Assembly: GCA_902560245.1 (NCBI GenBank)
Contig: CACELK010000001.1
Location: 1 to 64,000, forward strand
Source of the DNA: an uncultured Pelagibacteraceae bacterium
Lineage (GTDB): Bacteria; Pseudomonadota; Alphaproteobacteria; Pelagibacterales; Pelagibacteraceae
Reading direction: 5' to 3'
Length of the DNA stretch: 64,000 bases
A model generated the notes under the pieces. The model was given only the letters and a program-made list of their open reading frames with translations, searched no databases and was not told where the DNA came from. A program made the translations under genes and the position numbers. This document shows, one piece after another, positions 57,436 to 64,000 of the stretch (positions are counted from its first letter, which is position 1; every line of letters begins with the position of its first letter).

Positions 57436-57756
57436 ATGGCAATTCAGAAAGCAAAATTTTCCATAGGCGATGTAGTTAAACATAAACACTTTGATTTTAG
57501 AGGTGTTATTTACGACGTTGACTTTGAATTTAATAATTCCGAGGAATGGTATCAATCTATTCCAAAAAACGTTAGACCGAGAAAAGATCAGCCTTTTTAT
57601 CATTTGCTTGCAGAGAATGATGAAATAACTTACGAAGCTTATGTTTCAGAGCAAAATCTATTAAGTGATAACTCTGATGAGCCTATAAAACATCCTTTAA
57701 TTAATGAAATATTTTCAGGAAGAAAAGGATCTAGCTATTTTAAGCAATCCAATTAG
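57436..57756 (+). CDS. hspQ: Heat-shock protein HspQ
   Basis: 106 aa YccV-like domain: FSIGDVVKHKHFDFRGVIYDVD, then PFYHLLAENDEITYEAYVSEQNL. HspQ binds hemimethylated DNA in vitro and acts as a Lon substrate-specificity factor in other bacteria. It ends 66 nt before a large hairpin. No sigma-32 site was recognised. Confidence 0.93.
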   Translation: MAIQKAKFSIGDVVKHKHFDFRGVIYDVDFEFNNSEEWYQSIPKNVRPRKDQPFYHLLAENDEITYEAYVSEQNLLSDNSDEPIKHPLINEIFSGRKGSSYFKQSN

Positions 57757-57822
57757 TTAAAAGTCACTTTTTAAACACAATTATCGCAAATCTTAGACAT
57801 ATCATTACTCTAAACTGACCTT

Positions 57823-57890
57823 ATTCTGATCAGGAATGCAAACGTTTCCCTTATATTATCTCCCTCAGCATTCCTGATTGGAATTTTTTT
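57823..57890 (+). terminator. Large hairpin with T-run after hspQ
   Basis: ATCAGGAATGC (57829-57839) is perfectly complementary to GCATTCCTGAT (57868-57878), and the stem extends by six more pairs including two G-T wobbles. The 28-nt loop is unusually long for a simple terminator. T-rich sequence follows at 57884-57891. It could end hspQ transcripts or be the 3' end of a small RNA from the 181-nt gap. Confidence 0.6.
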
Positions 57891-57937
57891 TAAATATCCA
57901 TTAAAAAAATTGATTTCTTAATATATAAAATCTTGAA

Positions 57938-58645
57938 ATGTTAAACTTATTAAGTCCAGGAAAAATATTTGAAATTTCTTCGAAATCTACAAAATATGTA
58001 TTTGTAGTTTTTATAATTGTTTTAACTATTGGTTTGACCGAGTCTTTATTTTTATCGCCAGAGGACTATAAGCAAAGTCACTCAGTAAGAATTATGTATG
58101 TTCACGTACCTGCAGCTTGGACATCAATAGGAATATTTACGGTTGTAGCTTTCTTATCGATAGGTATTTTTATTTTTAAAAATAAAAATTTTTTTTTAAT
58201 AACAAAAAGTTTAGTACCGTCAGGTTTTATTTTTAGTATAATCGCTTTAGTTACAGGTTCAATTTGGGGGAAGCCAACATGGGGTACTTGGTGGGCGTGG
58301 GACGCGAGGATTACCTCAATGTTAATTCTTTCATTATTTTATTTTATGTATTTATTATCTTGGAGAATTATAAGTGACCAAGAAAAAGCAATTAAAATAA
58401 GTTCTTTGATTGCAATAATAGGTGCAATAAATATTCCAATAATAAAATTCTCTGTTAATTGGTGGAATACTTTGCACCAAGGTCCATCTATAAAAATTAT
58501 TGGTGAAACTTCTATCCATTCGTCCATGTTAATTCCACTAGGTATTATGACTGCGGCATTTGCCCTGCTCTCTTTGTTAATTTTTTTGATGAAATTTAAT
58601 ACGGAAATGATAAGGATAAAGAATAAAGGATTAGATAGATTGTGA
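57938..58645 (+). CDS. ccmC: Haem exporter / holo-CcmE release protein CcmC
   Basis: 235 aa with six membrane helices. The tryptophan-rich haem motif is GTWWAWDARITS, preceded by the conserved IMYVHVPAAW and followed by the second His segment SVNWWNTLHQG. It delivers haem to CcmE in the periplasm. First gene of the local ccm cluster; ccmA and ccmB are not present here. Confidence 0.96.
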   Translation: MLNLLSPGKIFEISSKSTKYVFVVFIIVLTIGLTESLFLSPEDYKQSHSVRIMYVHVPAAWTSIGIFTVVAFLSIGIFIFKNKNFFLITKSLVPSGFIFSIIALVTGSIWGKPTWGTWWAWDARITSMLILSLFYFMYLLSWRIISDQEKAIKISSLIAIIGAINIPIIKFSVNWWNTLHQGPSIKIIGETSIHSSMLIPLGIMTAAFALLSLLIFLMKFNTEMIRIKNKGLDRL

Positions 58646-58875
58646 TGAATGAAATATTTTTAATGAATGGGTATGGAGTATACGTTTGGTTAGCTTATTT
58701 ATTTACTCTTTTAAGTTTTACTTCATTATATTTGATAACTAAAATTCAACTTTTGAAAGAACAAAGAAAATATATTGCTAAATTTGGTTCGCTGAGCAGA
58801 GCAAAAAGTGTCATTGCTAAAGAACAAAAACTAAATAAAGAAATACTTGTTAATACTTTAATCTCTAAAATTTAA
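58645..58875 (+). CDS. ccmD: CcmD-like small membrane subunit
   Basis: 76 aa, one membrane helix (VYVWLAYLFTLLSFTSLYLI) then a charged helical tail. Length and position between ccmC and ccmE identify CcmD, which releases holo-CcmE. I chose ATG at 58645 (TGATG overlap with ccmC) over the adjacent GTG at 58642. Confidence 0.85.
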   Translation: MNEIFLMNGYGVYVWLAYLFTLLSFTSLYLITKIQLLKEQRKYIAKFGSLSRAKSVIAKEQKLNKEILVNTLISKI

Positions 58876-58890
58876 CTTTAAAATCCAAAC

Positions 58891-59307
58891 ATGGTTAAAA
58901 AAGTTAAATTAAGAATAGTTTTTTTATTAAGTCTTATTTTATCAATAGTTTTGTCTGTTTACTTAATTTTAAAAGCTTTAGAAAAAGATGTAGTTTACTT
59001 TCTTTCACCTTCCGATGTAAAAAATTTAGAAAAAATCGCCTCAAAAAAAGTTAGGGTAGGCGGTATGGTTAAAGATAAATCAATAGATATAAATTCAGAT
59101 AGAATTAATTTTGTTGTAACTGATTTTAAAAATGAGATTAATGTTAGTTATTCAGGATCAGTTCCAAACTTATTTTCTGAAAATAAAGGAGTGGTAGTAG
59201 AGGGTTTTTTGCAAGACAGAAATTATTTGAAAGCAGTAAAAATTTTGGCAAAGCATGACGAAAATTATATGCCACCAGAAGTAAAAGAAGCTCTTGGAGG
59301 AAAATAA
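58891..59307 (+). CDS. ccmE: Cytochrome c-type biogenesis haem chaperone CcmE
   Basis: 138 aa. One N-terminal membrane anchor, then an OB-fold domain ([31 protein letters not shown]). The haem-binding His is in [12 protein letters not shown] near the C-terminus, in the conserved LAKHDE-Y-P context. It carries haem from CcmC to CcmF. Confidence 0.95.
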   Translation: MVKKVKLRIVFLLSLILSIVLSVYLILKALEKDVVYFLSPSDVKNLEKIASKKVRVGGMVKDKSIDINSDRINFVVTDFKNEINVSYSGSVPNLFSENKGVVVEGFLQDRNYLKAVKILAKHDENYMPPEVKEALGGK

Positions 59308-59308
59308 A

Positions 59309-61189
59309 TTGATAGTAAACTACATAGGTTTTTATTCTTTAGTATTGGGACTTTTTAGTTCTATTTTAATCTTTGTATTATCAATAAGAAGTTACATATT
59401 AAAAATTTTAGATAAACGTATTTTTTCGGTTTCTTTTTTACAACTTTTTTTTGTTTTAACTAGTTTTACAAGTCTAATAATTTGTTTTCTTATATCTGAT
59501 TTTGGTAACGAAACTGTTTTTAATAATTCTCATTCAAATAAACCTATTTTTTATAAAATATCTGGTACTTGGGGCAATCATGAGGGAAGTTTACTACTTT
59601 GGTTACTTGTTCTAACTTTATTCTTATTTTTATTTATACTTAAGTCTAAAAATGAATTAAAAAGTTATCGATGTTTAACTTTAGTGTTTCAACAAATAAT
59701 AATTATTGGATTTTTTTTATTTGTTTTAATTACTTCAAATCCTTTTAACTATTTATTTCCTGTACCACTAGAGGGACTTGGTTTAAATCCTATACTTCAA
59801 GACCCAGCGCTAGCAATACATCCACCAATTTTATACCTAGGCTATGTAGGTTCTTCATTGATATTTTCGGCAACACTTGCAGCTGTTATTGAAAACTATG
59901 TTTCAAAAGAATGGGCAAAAAATATTAAAATTTGGATTTTAATTTCTTGGATTTTTTTAACTTTAGGAATCGCATTAGGGTCAATTTGGGCATATTACGA
60001 ACTTGGTTGGGGTGGTTTTTGGTTTTGGGACCCAGTTGAAAATGTATCATTAATGCCATGGATTTGTTTAACTGCTTTATTACACTGTATTTTAGTTCTT
60101 GAAAAAAGGGATCTTTTAAAATCTTGGGCCGTAATTTTATCTATTGGGACTTTTACTTTAAGTATGTGTGGAACATTCTTAGTAAGATCGGGAATACTAA
60201 ATTCAGTACATACATTTGCAAATGATCCTTCAAGAGGTATTTTTATTTTATCTTTTTTATTTTTTCTAATTTTAATGTCTTTAGCTATTTTTTTTATCTT
60301 TTTTAAAGAAGAAAAAAAAAATTATCATAAAATTTATTTTTTAAGTAAAGAAGTTTCAATTATAATTAACAACTGGTTTTTAATGTATTTTTTATCTGTT
60401 GTATTAATAGGGACTCTATATCCTATTTTTTTAGAAGTTATAATAGACCATAAAATATCAGTTGGACCACCATTTTATAATAAATTAATAATTCCATTTT
60501 TAATTCTTTTTCTAATTTTTATGTCTTTTGCTCCGGGTGTAAAATGGATTAGAGAAAATAATATTAAAAAAGAATTTAAACTTTTAATTTTATTTATTAT
60601 TTCTTTGTTGACATCTTTTTTTATTTACGATTTGTTAGGAAAAAAAAGCTTAATTAATACTGTTCTGCTTTCAGCTTCATTATATTTGTTTTTAATTACA
60701 ATTAAAGACTTCTTTTCAAAAGAATTACTTAATCTTCCACAAAAAATATCTCACTTGGGTTTCAGTATGTTGATATTAAGTATTATATTAAATAGTATTT
60801 TATCAAACGAAATTACTATTAACTTAAAGGTCGGTGAAAAATTTTCTTTTAAAAATGAAAACATTTATTTTGAGTCGCTACAAAATGAGAAAAACAAAAA
60901 CTATCAGGCTGTGGTTGGCATTTTTAAAATTGAAGATGAAAAAAAAAATATTTATCAGTTTCAACCAGAACTTAGAATTTATGATCAGCCAGAGATAATT
61001 ACAAGTGAAGCAGATATTAAAATGTCTTTGTTTACTGATAAATTTTTAGTTATGAATAAAATTAAAGGAAATGAATATTTTAATGTAAGATATCAAATAA
61101 AACCTTTTATGCTCTGGATATGGGTGTCGTCACTGTTACTGACCGTAGGTGCATTTTTAAGTTTATACAGAAGATTGTATGAAAAATAA
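59309..61189 (+). CDS. ccmF: Haem lyase subunit CcmF
   Basis: 626 aa, about 15 membrane helices. The WWD-type haem motif is WGGFWFWDPVENVSLMPW near residue 240, with the conserved HPPILYLGY near 170. I take TTG at 59309 because GGAGG lies 8 nt before it and it begins 1 nt after the ccmE stop; an earlier in-frame TTG at 59294 would overlap ccmE and contain the ribosome site. It attaches haem to apocytochrome c. Confidence 0.94.
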   Translation: MIVNYIGFYSLVLGLFSSILIFVLSIRSYILKILDKRIFSVSFLQLFFVLTSFTSLIICFLISDFGNETVFNNSHSNKPIFYKISGTWGNHEGSLLLWLLVLTLFLFLFILKSKNELKSYRCLTLVFQQIIIIGFFLFVLITSNPFNYLFPVPLEGLGLNPILQDPALAIHPPILYLGYVGSSLIFSATLAAVIENYVSKEWAKNIKIWILISWIFLTLGIALGSIWAYYELGWGGFWFWDPVENVSLMPWICLTALLHCILVLEKRDLLKSWAVILSIGTFTLSMCGTFLVRSGILNSVHTFANDPSRGIFILSFLFFLILMSLAIFFIFFKEEKKNYHKIYFLSKEVSIIINNWFLMYFLSVVLIGTLYPIFLEVIIDHKISVGPPFYNKLIIPFLILFLIFMSFAPGVKWIRENNIKKEFKLLILFIISLLTSFFIYDLLGKKSLINTVLLSASLYLFLITIKDFFSKELLNLPQKISHLGFSMLILSIILNSILSNEITINLKVGEKFSFKNENIYFESLQNEKNKNYQAVVGIFKIEDEKKNIYQFQPELRIYDQPEIITSEADIKMSLFTDKFLVMNKIKGNEYFNVRYQIKPFMLWIWVSSLLLTVGAFLSLYRRLYEK

Positions 61190-61700
61190 ATTCCTGATAA
61201 TTACATTGTTATTATTTTTAATTTTCTGTTTTTTTGTGTTTTTTAAAAGCTTAGAAACCTCAAGTATTTATGTTCCTGAAAAAATTGAAACTAAAAATTT
61301 ACCTAATTTCATATCTAGAGATTTATTTTCTGAAAAAGAAATTTCATCTAATGAAATATTTCAGGGAAGCGATTATTATATTTTAAATATTTGGGCCAGC
61401 TGGTGTGCCCCATGCAAAAAGGAACATCCACAATTAATGCAATTGAGCAAAAATCCCTCAATAAAAATGATTGGTTTAAACTATAAAGACAATCCAAAAA
61501 AAGCAAAAAAATTTCTAAATGATCTTGGAAATCCTTTTTTAGTAAATTTAGTAGATAAAAGTGGAATTATTTCTATTGAATTTGGCGGTTATGGAATACC
61601 AGAAACTTTTTTAATTAATAAAAATAAAAAAATAATTAAAACTTTTATCGGATATTTAACAGATGAGTCGATAATACAAATTAATCAAATTGTAAAATGA
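61179..61700 (+). CDS. ccmG: Thiol:disulfide oxidoreductase CcmG/DsbE
   Basis: 173 aa. N-terminal anchor (FLIITLLLFLIFCFFVFF) then a periplasmic thioredoxin fold with WASWCAPCKKEHP; the two Cys reduce apocytochrome c. Cis-Pro in YGIPETFLI. Overlaps ccmF by 11 nt and ccmH by 4 nt. Confidence 0.95.
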   Translation: MKNKFLIITLLLFLIFCFFVFFKSLETSSIYVPEKIETKNLPNFISRDLFSEKEISSNEIFQGSDYYILNIWASWCAPCKKEHPQLMQLSKNPSIKMIGLNYKDNPKKAKKFLNDLGNPFLVNLVDKSGIISIEFGGYGIPETFLINKNKKIIKTFIGYLTDESIIQINQIVK

Positions 61701-62068
61701 AGTTTACTAAAACAATTTTTTTATTATTTTTTTTGATGAGTTTATTCTCAGAAAGCTTAGCCAATAAAGATGATCAACTAATTTACAAGATTTCAAAAAA
61801 TTTAAGATGCATAATATGTCAAGGCCAGTCTATTTATGATTCTCAATCAGATTTTGCATTGAGCATGAAACTTCTTATTAAAAAAAAAATTGAAGAGGGT
61901 AAAAGTGAACAGGAGATTTATGAATTTCTTAAAGAAAAATATGGTGAATGGATAGTATACGACACTAGTTTAGACAAAAAAACGTTTATTCTATGGGGAT
62001 TGCCGGTATTGTTATTTTTTTTAGGAGGTGCAATAATAATTAAAAAATTAGTTTTTAGAAAGATTTAG
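61697..62068 (+). CDS. ccmH: Cytochrome c maturation protein CcmH (CcmL/Ccl2 type)
   Basis: 123 aa. Signal peptide, thiol motif LRCIICQGQSIYDS and one C-terminal helix (FILWGLPVLLFFLGGAIII). It presents the reduced CXXCH of apocytochromes to CcmF. The TPR-containing CcmI partner, often fused or next to it, is not present in this window. Confidence 0.95.
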   Translation: MKFTKTIFLLFFLMSLFSESLANKDDQLIYKISKNLRCIICQGQSIYDSQSDFALSMKLLIKKKIEEGKSEQEIYEFLKEKYGEWIVYDTSLDKKTFILWGLPVLLFFLGGAIIIKKLVFRKI

Positions 62069-62098
62069 CTATATAAATAAATATATAAAATAAAAAAT

Positions 62099-62623
62099 AT
62101 GAAATTTAAATTTGTAGATAAACTTTTAATATTTGCTAATGTTTTTTTAATTTTAATGCTTCCTTTGAAAAGTGAAGAATTAAATAAAATAAATAGTGGT
62201 CATGAATTTAATATATTTACAGGCATGTTTGACTTTAGCGATGATGGAAAAAGATCAACTATTCTTGGATTTCAACACCAGAATGAAAATTTAGTAAGAG
62301 ATAGTTTTTTTGGAACACTCTCACCTGTAACAGGCGCTTTGATTACACAAGATAGCGCGACATACTTTTATACTGGAGTTCAAGCAATGTATAAAGTTGG
62401 AGGTATTAATATCACACCTAGTTTTACGCCTGGGATATATAATCAAGGTGATGGCAAAGATCTAGGACATATGGTAGAATTTAAAAGTGAAGTACAATTA
62501 TCATTAGAATTACCAAAAGAAAGTCAATTTGGTTTTTCTTATAACCATATTTCTAATGCAAGTTTAGGAGATAAAAATCCTGGGGCAAATAGTTATATGT
62601 TCAATTTTCTTAAAAAGTTTTAA
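62099..62623 (+). CDS. PagL-like outer-membrane acyloxyacyl hydrolase family protein
   Basis: 174 aa. N-terminal signal-like hydrophobic segment, then a small beta barrel ending in FLKKF (terminal Phe). The C-terminal FSYNHISNASLGDKNPGANS resembles the lipid A deacylase signature with His and Ser of the PagL triad. The acidic residue expected 14 positions after His reads Asn, so catalysis is doubtful. Flanked by ccmH and the hydroxy-acid oxidases. Confidence 0.7.
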   Translation: MKFKFVDKLLIFANVFLILMLPLKSEELNKINSGHEFNIFTGMFDFSDDGKRSTILGFQHQNENLVRDSFFGTLSPVTGALITQDSATYFYTGVQAMYKVGGINITPSFTPGIYNQGDGKDLGHMVEFKSEVQLSLELPKESQFGFSYNHISNASLGDKNPGANSYMFNFLKKF

Positions 62624-62632
62624 AAAATTTCA

Positions 62633-63784
62633 ATGAATTTAAAAGATTGTCACAATTTTAGTGATTTTAGAAAATTAGCAAAACAAAAATTACCGTCACC
62701 TATATTTCACTATATAGATGGTGCAGCAGATGATGAAATAACTTACGCTAGAAATACAAGTGCTTTTGATGATGTCGATTTAGTTCCGAATGTTTTAAGA
62801 GGAGTTGAAGATGTTGATTTATCAACTACAATCTTTGGTAAAAAACTAGATTTACCTTTTTATCTTTCACCAACAGCTTTACAAAGACTTTTTCACTATG
62901 ATGGAGAAAGAGCAGTAGGAAAAGCTGCTCAAAAATTTAATACAATGTTTGGTGTTTCGGCTTTAGCTACTGTTAGTGTAGAGGAAATATCCTCGATGAT
63001 AGATACTCCAAAAATGTTTCAGTTTTATTTTCATAAAGATAGGGGTCTAAATGACTCTTGTTTGGAAAGAGCAAAGGCAGCTAAATTTGATGTTATGGCT
63101 TTAACAGTAGATACAATAACAGGAGGTAATCGTGAAAGAGATTTAAGGACTGGTTTTACATCTCCTCCTAAACTAACTTTATCAAGTTTGTTTAGTTTCG
63201 CAATAAAACCAATGTGGGGAATAAATTATTTAACTAAAGGTAAGTTTGAATTACCTCATCTTCAAGATTATGTAAAAGAAGGTACTGATACCAATACCTC
63301 AATCGGAAATTATTTTTCCACAATGTTAGATCAATCTATGAACTGGAAAGATGCTGAAAAACTTTGCGCTCAATGGGGTGGACATTTTGCGCTGAAAGGG
63401 GTGATGAGTGTCGAGGATGCTAAGAGAGCGGTTGATATTGGATGTACAGGTATAATGGTTTCAAATCATGGAGGAAGACAACTTGATGGATCAAGATCTC
63501 CATTTGATCAACTTGCCGAGATTGTGGATGCAGTCGGAGATAAACTTGACGTAATTTGCGAAGGTGGAATTCATAGAGGGACTCATATGCTTAAAGCGTT
63601 ATCACTAGGCGCTAAGGCTTGTTCTGGTGGAAGATTGTATCTCTACGCTTTAGCTGCAGGCGGGCAACCAGGTGTTGAGAGAGCTATTGAGAAATATAAG
63701 GCTGAATTAGTGAGAGATATGAAATTAATGGGTTGTACTAAAATTAGTGATCTGAACAGAGATAATTTAAGATTCAGAAGATAG
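62633..63784 (+). CDS. FMN-dependent alpha-hydroxy-acid dehydrogenase/oxidase (LldD family)
   Basis: 383 aa barrel. Active-site elements are all present: Tyr in FHYIDGAADD, QFYFHKD Tyr, ALTVDT, catalytic Lys in ALKGV, and His/Arg in VSNHGGRQLDGS. Oxidises an L-2-hydroxy acid such as lactate or glycolate; which one is unknown. The next gene is a close paralogue. Its stop TAG shares one base with that GTG start. Confidence 0.93.
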   Translation: MNLKDCHNFSDFRKLAKQKLPSPIFHYIDGAADDEITYARNTSAFDDVDLVPNVLRGVEDVDLSTTIFGKKLDLPFYLSPTALQRLFHYDGERAVGKAAQKFNTMFGVSALATVSVEEISSMIDTPKMFQFYFHKDRGLNDSCLERAKAAKFDVMALTVDTITGGNRERDLRTGFTSPPKLTLSSLFSFAIKPMWGINYLTKGKFELPHLQDYVKEGTDTNTSIGNYFSTMLDQSMNWKDAEKLCAQWGGHFALKGVMSVEDAKRAVDIGCTGIMVSNHGGRQLDGSRSPFDQLAEIVDAVGDKLDVICEGGIHRGTHMLKALSLGAKACSGGRLYLYALAAGGQPGVERAIEKYKAELVRDMKLMGCTKISDLNRDNLRFRR

Positions 63785-64000
63785 TGAGTTTAAAAAATTG
63801 TCATAACTTTGAGGATTTTAGAAAACTTGCTAAAAAAAAATTACCTTCACCAATTTTTGATTATATTGATGGTGGTTCAGATGATGAAACTACACTAAGA
63901 AGAAACACGGAGTCATTTAATGACTGTGATTTGGTTCCTAATATTCTTGCTAGTGTTGGTAATCCAGATTTATCAACTTCTTTATTCGGTAGAAAAATTG
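63784..64000 (+). CDS. Second alpha-hydroxy-acid dehydrogenase paralogue (5' part, cut by window end)
   Basis: GTG at 63784 overlaps the preceding stop by 1 nt. The first 72 codons read SLKNCHNFEDFRKLAK..., with FDYIDGGSDDET carrying the FMN-site Tyr, closely parallel to the N-terminus of the upstream gene (NLKDCHNFSDFRKLAK, FHYIDGAADDE). They look like tandem duplicates that have since diverged. The rest lies outside the window. Confidence 0.9.
   Translation, partial: MSLKNCHNFEDFRKLAKKKLPSPIFDYIDGGSDDETTLRRNTESFNDCDLVPNILASVGNPDLSTSLFGRKI

Noticed and set aside
57757..57937. 6S RNA, SRP RNA or tmRNA in the hspQ-ccmC gap
   Set aside because: The conserved sequence elements of these RNAs are not present; only the hairpin is supported.
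1..64000. CRISPR arrays, insertion sequences, prophage or defence islands
   Set aside because: I saw no regularly spaced repeats, transposase, integrase or phage-structural genes anywhere in the window.

Overview
The window looks like a piece of a free-living SAR11-type alphaproteobacterium (Pelagibacterales). The DNA is very AT-rich, lysine/asparagine/isoleucine-rich proteins are encoded almost without gaps, convergent genes commonly abut or overlap at their 3' ends, and the gene order parB-parA-rsmG-mnmG-mnmE-rho-hemG-hemH-hemE / gap / ppsR-maf-aroE-coaE-dnaQ-secB is the alphaproteobacterial chromosome-origin neighbourhood known from Caulobacter and Rickettsia. The species assignment is inference; the order is read directly.

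Layout. 1-5.5 kb: end of nth, a PfkB kinase, a tiny ArfA-like ribosome-rescue ORF, a winged-helix regulator with a degenerate receiver, a YkuD transpeptidase, a PLP-homeostasis protein, a ThiE-like protein, a porin and a lipoprotein. 5.6-9.6 kb: leuS-lptE-holA. 9.6-19.1 kb: a minus-strand run of parB, parA, rsmG (with an embedded near-perfect parS), mnmG, mnmE, rho and haem genes. 19.06-19.35 kb: the A/T-only gap I read as oriC. 19.3-22.8 kb: ppsR, maf, aroE, coaE, dnaQ on the plus strand. 22.8-26.6 kb: secB, fxsA, a Tim44-like gene, smr, hslU, hslV; both the Tim44-like gene and hslU carry one-base frame breaks in poly-A tracts. 26.6-30.8 kb: hisB-H-A-F-E and small genes. 30.8-35.3 kb: lolA, ftsK, a UbiH-like flavoprotein, a LON-domain protein. 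35.4 kb: tRNA-Gly, then phhB, purH, a heparinase-like protein, rpe. 40-45 kb: an acetate-type sodium symporter pair and acetyl-CoA synthetase. 45-57.8 kb: an OGT-like glycosyltransferase, tsaD, hemC, hemD, mscS, folD, argG and others. 57.9-62.1 kb: cytochrome c maturation genes ccmC-D-E-F-G-H. 62.1-64 kb: a PagL-like outer-membrane protein and two tandem FMN alpha-hydroxy-acid oxidases, the second cut by the window edge.

How it fits together. The centre is a replication/segregation hub (oriC, parABS, rsmG, mnmEG). Haem is made by hemC, hemD, hemE, hemG and hemH in two places and used by the ccm operon. The symporter pair probably imports a short carboxylate that acs can activate. There is no prophage, CRISPR array, insertion sequence or obvious defence island; the notable signals are the origin, the coding-embedded centromere, two homopolymer frameshifts in adjacent conserved genes, an unannotated microprotein, and several family members with altered key residues.
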